Shown: positions 1-4,638 of the stretch, piece after piece
Position numbering within the stretch: position 1 is the first letter of the stretch
How the letters are laid out: every line of letters starts with the position of its first letter
DNA from: Opitutaceae bacterium
Lineage (GTDB): Bacteria; Verrucomicrobiota; Verrucomicrobiia; Opitutales; Opitutaceae
Direction: 5' to 3'
Assembly: GCA_031254955.1 (NCBI GenBank)
Contig: JAIRTK010000038.1
Span: 1-6,768 of the forward strand
Length of the DNA stretch: 6,768 nt
Program-made: the position numbers and the translations under genes
Notes under the pieces: generated by a model
Seen by the model: the letters and a program-made list of their open reading frames with translations, nothing else
The model's database searches: none
Told to the model about the DNA's origin: nothing

Positions 1-635
1 TCGCGGTCGTTCACCGCGTTGCGCAGTCTGTAGATGGACTCATCCAGGGAGGCCTCGCCGCCGCCCCATTGCTTGAGCAGTTCCGCGCGGCTCAGGACGG
101 TGTTTTTGTTCCGGTCAAACACCACGGCGAGGTTGCACACCTGCGGCGCCAGGTGCCGCGGCGTTTTGTCGCCGGCGATTGTGGCGGTATGCGTGCTTTT
201 GTCGATCATGGCATGAGGGCCGAAGGGGAAGCGGTTGTTTCTCGCCATTTCCCGCGCGCGAAGCTGAAAGGCCGCTTTGCCGCACGGTTTTCGCACGAAG
301 TCCCTTTTCCCGTCGCGGGGCAGCTTGAGCGCGTCGGCCTCGATGTCCTCGTCCTCGCTTGCCGTGAGAAACAGCACGGGGATGGCGGGGTCGTGCCCTC
401 GCATTTCCCCGGCGGCCTCCAGGCCCGCTTTGTTGTTTATTCCCCTCCCGCGCACAGAGGGCATCCGCATGTCAAGCACCACGAGGGCGTAAAAGCCCGG
501 CTTGAACGCCTTGAACGCGGCCAGCGCGTCCGCCTTGTTCGTGGTGCGTTTCACGGCGAAGCCCAATTCGCCAAGCCAGCTTTCCCAGAACAAGCCGAGA
601 TTTATATCATCTTCCGCCACGAGTATGTTTGTCAT
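1..635 (-). CDS. OmpR/PhoB-type response regulator, C-terminus cut by window edge
   Basis: This is a two-component response regulator: it accepts a phosphoryl group from a histidine kinase and then binds DNA. The frame is open from the ATG at 635 to base 1 (211 codons, no stop in the window). Residues 1-125 form a receiver domain with the acidic pair at E8-D9-D10, the phospho-acceptor D55 in VVLDMRMP, T91 in FLTASE and K116 in FVRKPC. Residues about 140-211 fit a winged-helix Trans_reg_C domain: the block around LSRAELLKQWGGG, then LDESIYRLRNAV, matches the recognition-helix end of OmpR-like regulators, so only a short tail should be missing. The start is supported by a strong Shine-Dalgarno. 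It follows the kinase gene with a 48-bp gap in the same orientation, so the two are almost certainly partners. One oddity is a loop after D55-x-x-M-P that is about eight residues longer than usual (S60-A70) before helix 3. The target genes cannot be read from the sequence. Confidence 0.92.
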   Translation of the reverse strand, partial: MTNILVAEDDINLGLFWESWLGELGFAVKRTTNKADALAAFKAFKPGFYALVVLDMRMPSVRGRGINNKAGLEAAGEMRGHDPAIPVLFLTASEDEDIEADALKLPRDGKRDFVRKPCGKAAFQLRAREMARNNRFPFGPHAMIDKSTHTATIAGDKTPRHLAPQVCNLAVVFDRNKNTVLSRAELLKQWGGGEASLDESIYRLRNAVNDR

Positions 636-640
636 GTTGG

Positions 641-647
641 TCTCCTT
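641..647 (-). promoter_or_regulatory. Ribosome binding site of the response regulator
   Basis: The minus strand reads AAGGAGA, followed by CCAAC and the ATG at 635. This is the only near-consensus Shine-Dalgarno in front of any gene here, and it fixes the regulator start. The other three genes have weak or no visible Shine-Dalgarno. Confidence 0.7.
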
Positions 648-663
648 GCAGGGCGCCGGTATT

Positions 664-669
664 ATTATA
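664..669 (-). promoter_or_regulatory. Perfect TATAAT in the kinase-regulator gap, possible internal -10 box
   Basis: The minus strand carries an exact TATAAT 28 bases upstream of the regulator start, in the 48-bp gap after the kinase stop. I see no -35 hexamer at 16-18 bp and no TG extension. It may be an internal promoter that lets the regulator be made separately, or another instance of the ATTATA/TATAAT surplus seen through the window. Confidence 0.2.
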
Positions 670-683
670 AAAGAGGGCGGCGC

Positions 684-2525
684 TCAATTGTTTTTTGGCA
701 GCGAAAGGATGAACACGCATCCGCCCGCGCCGTCGGCGGGGATTTCGCAGGCCAGGTCTCCGCCGGCGGCGCGGGCGAGCGAGCGGGAGAAGGGCAGGCC
801 GATGCCGTGACCGCGCTCCTGCCCGTCGCGCCGCCGCCGGGGGTCGAACAGGCGCTTGAGTTCCCGGCGCGGGACTCCGGGGCCGTAATCGCGCACGCGC
901 AGCTCGATCGTGCCCGCCGCCGGGTTTTCCGCCAGCGACACGTCCACCCGCCCGCCCGTCGCCGCGTGCAGTCCGGCGTTATACAGGAGGTTTTGCAGGA
1001 TGATCGAGAACGCGCTGCCATCGGTTCTGGCGTGCACAGGCTCCGCCGGGAGGCGCGGCGTCAACTCCATGTTTGCCTCCCGCAGCAACCAGGGCCTGAA
1101 CGTTTCCAGCACTTCCGCCGTCGTCCGGCCCAGGTTGACGTTTTCGGCGGGTATTTTCCCGCCGCGAATCACCTTTGGTAAAAGTTTCAGGACCAGGTCG
1201 GTCGTTTCCGTGAGCCGCCGGACCGCGTCGCGGATCATGGCATTTGTCCGCCCGTCCGGGGCGCCGCCGGGCGCATGGGGGGAATCCGCGCAGCATGATA
1301 GTATTTGCACTTGGGTTCTTATTTCGTGGGAGGCGTGGTCCGTGACGAAGGCCTTTTTTTCATTTTCGCGCATCCGTCTTTGGAAAAGGACAAGGAGGAG
1401 GACGGCCATCCCGGCGGCGAGAATCACGGCGGCGGCGACATCGTAGATGGTTTCCCTGGGGAACGCGTCCGCGCCGGATGGGTTTCGGATGGCACGGACC
1501 GCCCAGCCGGGAAGCAGTCCGGGATGAACCGGGAAGTCGCGGACAAAGGCATCCCGCGCCGCCGCCGCAGCCGGGCCTGTTGCCGCCGTGGCGGGGGCGC
1601 GGGCGTCGCCGGCGCCGTCCGTGAGCAAGTCGTAGCGCTCGTTGGGTTCCGTGCGCGACGGGAGCGCCCCGGCGAGCATGGCGGCGAGTTCCCGCGGCTC
1701 CACGCCGGCGACCAGCACGAGGTCGTCGTCGCACAGGCGCCAGGCGAAAAGGCCGCCCGGCACGGCGTCCCAGCCGGCGCGCTCGGCGAAGGGGATGCCG
1801 AGCCGCCGCCGGCGTTCGGGCCAGGGTTCCACCCTTGTATAATCATCGCCGGACGGCAGATGGCCGACGCTGCCGACGGAGACGGCGGCGGGGGTGGCGG
1901 CGGCGCCGCCGCCGGGGGCGCCTCGTATATAATAAGGGTCCCGCGCGGCGGCGGCGCGCAGTTTTTCCCGAAGCGGCGCCCATGCGAGGGCGGAGTCCGG
2001 GGAGGCGGGTGGCGGCGGTTTTTCCGCGATGGCGCCGGGGTGCCAGGGCGTTTTTGCCAGCCAGTCCCGGAGCGCCGGCGGGATGTTTTTTTCATGCAGC
2101 GGGCCGTCCGGGGCGCGCGACGCCTCTTGGTGTTCCCGGAGCATTTCGGCGGGCCAGTGGTTTCCCGGCGCGAGCGTTCCCCGCGCGTTCACCGGCAGGG
2201 CGGCGGAGACGAGCGGGTTGACCTCGCGCCAGCGTTCCAGAAAGGAGAGCGTGCCTTCGCGGGGGACGGCGTTGAGCGTGCCGGCCAGCGTGGTTTGCAT
2301 GTCGGAAAAGAGCATGCCCATCGCGTCGGCGGCGAGTTTGGCGCGGGCCTCGACGGTGGCGTCGCGCAGAGCCGACTGGCGCCGCCTTTCCGCGATGTCG
2401 TGCGTCCGGTAGTGGCGCAGGAGGGCGAGTATCACGAGGGCGCCCGCCACCGCCAGCGCCGCGAGCAACGGCGCCGCGAGCGCGGCGAGGAGCCGGAACA
2501 GTTTTTTTCTCCTACGGGTTTTCAT
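684..2525 (-). CDS. Membrane sensor histidine kinase with large periplasmic domain
   Basis: This 613-residue sensor kinase autophosphorylates on histidine and passes the phosphate to the neighbouring regulator. TM1 spans about residues 9-37 after a basic start (MKTRRRKK). A periplasmic region of about 320 residues follows, then TM2 (about 361-381) and the cytoplasmic kinase core. The dimerisation/H box is SHEIRT at 399-404 with phospho-acceptor H400. The ATPase domain shows an N box (NLLYNA, N512 and N516), a G1 box (DYGPGV, D546), an F-box-like LFDP (F560) and a G2 box (GHGIGL, 572-577). The usual proline after SHExRT is Q405 here. I do not recognise the sensor region: it is Ala/Pro-rich with a low-complexity stretch near 203-218, and I cannot assign Cache, PAS or another fold by eye. 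No HAMP domain is obvious between TM2 and the H box, which are only about 20 residues apart. The ATG at 2525 has AGAGG six bases upstream and overlaps the glycosidase gene by 14 bp in another frame, implying translational coupling. Confidence 0.95.
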   Translation of the reverse strand: MKTRRRKKLFRLLAALAAPLLAALAVAGALVILALLRHYRTHDIAERRRQSALRDATVEARAKLAADAMGMLFSDMQTTLAGTLNAVPREGTLSFLERWREVNPLVSAALPVNARGTLAPGNHWPAEMLREHQEASRAPDGPLHEKNIPPALRDWLAKTPWHPGAIAEKPPPPASPDSALAWAPLREKLRAAAARDPYYIRGAPGGGAAATPAAVSVGSVGHLPSGDDYTRVEPWPERRRRLGIPFAERAGWDAVPGGLFAWRLCDDDLVLVAGVEPRELAAMLAGALPSRTEPNERYDLLTDGAGDARAPATAATGPAAAAARDAFVRDFPVHPGLLPGWAVRAIRNPSGADAFPRETIYDVAAAVILAAGMAVLLLVLFQRRMRENEKKAFVTDHASHEIRTQVQILSCCADSPHAPGGAPDGRTNAMIRDAVRRLTETTDLVLKLLPKVIRGGKIPAENVNLGRTTAEVLETFRPWLLREANMELTPRLPAEPVHARTDGSAFSIILQNLLYNAGLHAATGGRVDVSLAENPAAGTIELRVRDYGPGVPRRELKRLFDPRRRRDGQERGHGIGLPFSRSLARAAGGDLACEIPADGAGGCVFILSLPKNN

Positions 2526-3861
2526 GCGCGGCCTCTGGTTTCCACAATCGCATGAGCAGGCGTGCGGCCTCCTTGGGGCGCCCGTCGGCGGTGAAGATGC
2601 CCAGGCGGTTCTCGACGCCGATGTTCGGGCCGGAGTCGGAGTCGCCTTTCCAGGCCTCGTCTTTCAAGGAAAACAGGTAGCCTCCGGCGCCGGTTGCGTC
2701 GAAACCGGCCTCGATTTCGGCCCACAGTTTTCCAATCCATTCCGCCTGGAGCGCGCCGGTGTCGTTGCCTTTTCCGTCCATCGAGCTGCGTCCAAACTCG
2801 GCGAGCACGGCGGGCATGGGCGCGGTCCGGGTGCGCGCCGTCCAGTCCTTGTATAATCCGCCGAACGAGGGGCCTCGATAGACATTGAGCATGACCAGGT
2901 CGAGGCCGGGGATGGCCTGATACTCGCGCATTTCCGCCTCGCCCGGCAGTTCCCCGTGGACGACGGCGGCGGGGCGCGGGCTGGCCGCACGGGCGTTTTT
3001 CACCGCGCCGGCGAGGATGCCGAGCCATTTGTTTTTGTCGCCGTCAAACCACTCCGCGTATTTATAATTGTATTCATTGCCAAAGGCCCACGCGAGCACG
3101 GCGGGGTGCGCGGCGAACGCGTTTATATATTCCAGATAAAACGCCTCGCGAAACACCCGCCCCGTGGCGTCGTCCCGGATGCCGCCGACGATGTCGCGGG
3201 CGGAGTCGAAGCCGACGGTGACGGAGATTCCCGACGCGGCCAGTCTGTCCAGCATGTGCCGGGTTTTTTCATAATCCAGCTCGACGGTCTCCGTCCCCTC
3301 CTTGTAGGCGGCGAGGGGCCTGAAGGTTCTTATGGAGTTGGCGTGAATCGCCTTGAGCAGAGGCAGGTCGCGTTCGAGGTTTTCATAAAACGAAAGCCCG
3401 TCGGCGTCGTTGGAATAACACACGCCCTTGATTTTATAATCCACCGGCGCGCCCGTCCCGGACGTGACGATTATTTTCCGGCCTTCCACGCGCACGGAAC
3501 GCAGCCCGCGCGCCGCGCTTTCGCCGTCCGCGTAGCCCGCGCCGTCCTCGCCGTCCGCCGGCGCCGGCGCCGGCGGGGGCGCGGCGCGTGTTTCCGGGGA
3601 AAGCGCGGCGCGTATTTCCGGCGAGGGCGCGGCGGGGGCGCGGCGCAGGGAAATATACTCGGAACCTGCGGCGGCGGGCGCGGCGGCAGACATGGCGGCG
3701 AACGCGATGGCGGACATGGCGGCGAAGGCGACGGCGGTCATGGCGGCGAAGGCGACGGCGGATATGGCGGCGGTCATGGCGATGCGCACCGCCGGGAGCA
3801 GAGGGCTGGGTTTCGCGGGTTTCATGGATTCCGCAGATTTCATGGATTTCGCGGGTTTCAT
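2512..3861 (-). CDS. Exported clan GH-A-type glycoside hydrolase-like protein (TIM barrel)
   Basis: This is a secreted or periplasmic protein with the marks of a retaining clan GH-A glycosidase or transglycosidase. Numbering runs from the first ATG (449 aa). Residues 1-66 are a repeat-built Ala-rich presequence acting as a signal peptide or anchor, about 67-110 a Pro/Ala linker, and about 120-440 the catalytic domain. Within it, KGVCYSN (145-151) and RDLPLLKAIHANSIRTFRPL (164-183) look like barrel strands 1-2. GNEYN gives E263 as acid/base at the end of strand 4 (after AVLAWAF), and LAEFG gives E355 as nucleophile on strand 7. The pattern RDxxxLK...NSIRTF resembles GH72-like and GH2 catalytic domains, but I cannot fix the family or substrate. 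ATGs at 3861, 3843 and 3825 are all in frame within an 18-nt repeat and none has a convincing Shine-Dalgarno; 3825 (MKPAKPSPLL) gives a more ordinary signal peptide. The stop overlaps the kinase start, placing it first in a glycosidase-kinase-regulator operon. Confidence 0.88.
   Translation of the reverse strand: MKPAKSMKSAESMKPAKPSPLLPAVRIAMTAAISAVAFAAMTAVAFAAMSAIAFAAMSAAAPAAAGSEYISLRRAPAAPSPEIRAALSPETRAAPPPAPAPADGEDGAGYADGESAARGLRSVRVEGRKIIVTSGTGAPVDYKIKGVCYSNDADGLSFYENLERDLPLLKAIHANSIRTFRPLAAYKEGTETVELDYEKTRHMLDRLAASGISVTVGFDSARDIVGGIRDDATGRVFREAFYLEYINAFAAHPAVLAWAFGNEYNYKYAEWFDGDKNKWLGILAGAVKNARAASPRPAAVVHGELPGEAEMREYQAIPGLDLVMLNVYRGPSFGGLYKDWTARTRTAPMPAVLAEFGRSSMDGKGNDTGALQAEWIGKLWAEIEAGFDATGAGGYLFSLKDEAWKGDSDSGPNIGVENRLGIFTADGRPKEAARLLMRLWKPEAAHENP
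3579..3626. repeat. 24-bp tandem repeat, two copies, in the glycosidase linker
   Basis: Two adjacent 24-bp units (3579-3602 and 3603-3626) differ at only a few positions. On the minus strand they encode eight-residue units related as PEIRAALS and PETRAAPP, and they lengthen the Pro/Ala linker between the presequence and the catalytic domain. The reading frame is kept because the unit is a multiple of three. Confidence 0.7.
3691..3762. repeat. 24-bp tandem repeat, three copies, in the signal-peptide hydrophobic core
   Basis: There are three nearly identical 24-bp units (3691-3714, 3715-3738, 3739-3762), followed by a decayed partial unit to about 3777. Each encodes eight residues of the pattern AFAAM(T/S)A(V/I/A). 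Together they form most of the hydrophobic segment of the exported glycosidase, about residues 34-60 from the first ATG. Confidence 0.85.
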
Positions 3862-3864
3862 GCA
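3811..3864. repeat. 18-bp tandem repeat, three copies, at the glycosidase start
   Basis: Three 18-bp units (3811-3828, 3829-3846, 3847-3864) each contain an in-frame ATG. They encode MKPAKS, MKSAES and MKPAKP, so the gene has three equivalent candidate start codons (3861, 3843, 3825). Copy-number change here would alter the N-terminal length without breaking the frame. Confidence 0.85.
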
Positions 3865-3880
3865 ATCACTGAGGTTACGC

Positions 3881-3913
3881 AGCGCCGGTAGGGAGGCCTC
3901 TCCGAGGCCTCCG
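3881..3913 (+). repeat. REP-like palindrome, copy A
   Basis: A GTAG head (3888-3891) is followed at once by a perfect hairpin: GGAGGCCT (3892-3899), loop CTCCG (3900-3904), AGGCCTCC (3905-3912). All 33 bases are identical to the copy at 6682-6714. A GTAG tetranucleotide next to a GC-rich palindrome is the layout of bacterial REP elements mobilised by RAYT (TnpA_REP) proteins. The copy ends 19 bases upstream of the farthest glycosidase ATG, so it lies in that gene's leader. Confidence 0.8.
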
Positions 3914-3964
3914 TCGGGCGAGGCTGGCGGTTTGAATTTTCATGGGAAAATCGAAGCGTGTTCG

Positions 3965-3993
3965 CGGAGGCCTCGGAGAGGCCTCCCTACCGG
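3965..3993 (-). repeat. REP-like palindrome, copy B, inverted relative to A
   Basis: On the minus strand this is a 29-bp exact match to copy A. The GTAG head is at 3987-3990 (CTAC on plus), and the stem arms are at 3979-3986 and 3966-3973 around a 5-base loop. With A it forms a converging inverted pair about 51 bp apart, the arrangement of a two-REP mosaic element (BIME). The pair could also form one long hairpin in single-stranded nucleic acid. Confidence 0.8.
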
Positions 3994-4030
3994 GGGCGAC
4001 GAGCGGGAGGATGTCGTCATTGCGCGATGG

Positions 4031-4057
4031 CGGAGGCCTCGGAGGGGCTTCCCTGCC
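4031..4057 (-). repeat. Degenerate REP-like palindrome, copy C
   Basis: This has the same orientation as copy B. On the minus strand the head reads GCAG instead of GTAG and one stem arm is GGAAGCCC instead of GGAGGCCT, while the other arm (AGGCCTCC) and the loop are intact. The stem therefore has mismatches. It looks like an older, decaying copy of the same family. Confidence 0.65.
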
Positions 4058-4264
4058 GGGGCGGGTTTTGTTGTGTGGTTCACATGGCGGCATTCGCGTG
4101 ACCTCATACAATCCTGTTCAATTTCATCCTGTTTTTGTTTCTGTTTTGTTTCTGTTTTTCTTGGGCCATAACGGGGCGTTTATATTCCGCGATGGTGACA
4201 ATTTTGAAAACAGCCCTCCCCGTGGCGGGATAATAAGAGTATCTATAAAAAAGAAAATCGGGGC

Positions 4265-4296
4265 GGTCTGTTGTGATGCAGAGGACACAACAGACC
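4265..4296. repeat. 11-bp perfect stem-loop, possible terminator
   Basis: GGTCTGTTGTG (4265-4275) and its exact complement CACAACAGACC (4286-4296) flank a 10-base loop. Read on the minus strand, the hairpin is followed within about ten bases by a T-rich tract (TTTTCTTTTTT). It could therefore end transcription from the exported-protein gene whose stop lies about 340 bp upstream. The distance and the GC spacer before the T tract make this uncertain. Confidence 0.4.
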
Positions 4297-4328
4297 TCAT
4301 CGGCCTTTTTGCGTCTTTGCGCGGGTTG

Positions 4329-4378
4329 TTTTGGCAGGCGCTCTAATGCAAGGCGTCTTTTTAGAGCGCCTGACAAAA
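4329..4378. repeat. 18-bp inverted repeat with 14-base loop
   Basis: The left arm (4329-4346) and right arm (4361-4378) are complementary at 17 of 18 positions, around a 14-base spacer. Each arm contains CAGGCGCTCTAA or its complement. A third related copy lies at 4621-4638. The structure could be a bidirectional terminator, or two abutting transposon-type ends. Confidence 0.6.
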
Positions 4379-4638
4379 TTACAATAGGGCAGGCCGAAAG
4401 ACGGTATGAAAAGCATGGGGAAAGGCGAGGATGCAGGGACTCTGCTTGCGAAACCCGTCGCGGAAGGACGCCACGGAGTTGCTTCCGCCGGTGCGCCGGC
4501 GCAGTCGCATAAAACACAAACGCGCGCGGCTGCCGTCCGGCAACGAGCTTCGCAAGCGAAGCCCCTACATCCGCCGCCGCGCGCCTCCGTGTCCGCTGTC
4601 TCACTTCGGTCAATCCTTCTTTTTGTCAGACGCTCTTA
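4361..4638. mobile_element. Candidate MITE-like element with 18-bp terminal inverted repeats
   Basis: The left end (TTAGAGCGCCTGACAAAA, 4361-4378) and the right end (TTTTGTCAGACGCTCTTA, 4621-4638) are inverted copies matching at 16 of 18 positions. If the ends start at GAGCG, both sides are flanked by TTA, which would fit a 3-bp target duplication. Inside there is no transposase. A subterminal inverted pair (4444-4463 and 4538-4557, 16 of 20 matching) supports a fold-back layout. The right TTA is the complement of the TAA stop of the exported-protein gene, so the element would have landed exactly at that stop. A non-mobile explanation (repeated terminator hairpins) is possible. Confidence 0.35.
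4545..4568 (-). repeat. Second type of GTAG-headed hairpin
   Basis: On the minus strand a GTAG (4565-4568) precedes GG and a 7-bp perfect stem, GCTTCGC (4556-4562) and GCGAAGC (4547-4553), with a 2-base centre. The layout matches the REP-like copies at 3881 and 6682, but the stem sequence is different. It lies inside the candidate MITE-like element. Confidence 0.45.

Larger units (their letters stand above)
3862..4635. other. 774-bp gene-free interval rich in inverted repeats
   Basis: I see no convincing gene in this interval. From left to right it contains the leader of the glycosidase gene, three REP-like palindromes (3881-4057), a T-rich stretch on the plus strand with repeated GTTTCTGTTTT (about 4128-4161), an 11-bp stem-loop (4265-4296), a long stem-loop (4329-4378) and a TIR-bounded segment (4361-4638). 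The open frames that cross it have repeat-like translations and no start signals. Base composition is locally less GC-rich at 4100-4260 than in the flanking genes. Confidence 0.7.

Noticed and set aside
69..1181. Long plus-strand open frame opposite the response regulator and the kinase end
   Set aside because: The composition is Arg/Val/His-rich and patternless. The opposite strand encodes receiver and ATPase motifs across the same bases.
1305..2555. Long plus-strand open frame opposite the kinase gene
   Set aside because: It is a GC-rich antisense shadow: Gly/Arg/Ala-rich, without domain features, while the minus strand has full histidine-kinase motifs.
3881..4057. CRISPR array
   Set aside because: The copies are in mixed orientation with unequal spacing (about 51 and 37 bp), one is degenerate and another lies 2.6 kb away. 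This fits REP-like elements, not an array.
4179..4208. Possible minus-strand promoter (TTCAAA at 4203-4208, 18 bp, TATAAA at 4179-4184)
   Set aside because: It is about 310 bp upstream of the glycosidase, with only four of six matches in the -35 box, in an A/T-rich patch where such matches arise easily. It is worth remembering if a transcription start is mapped near 4172.
4104..4613. Open frame of 169 codons on the minus strand in the repeat-rich interval
   Set aside because: It runs through the stem-loops, the TIR-bounded segment and a purine-rich repeat (NRNKNRMKLNRIV at the end), has no ribosome binding site and matches no family I know.
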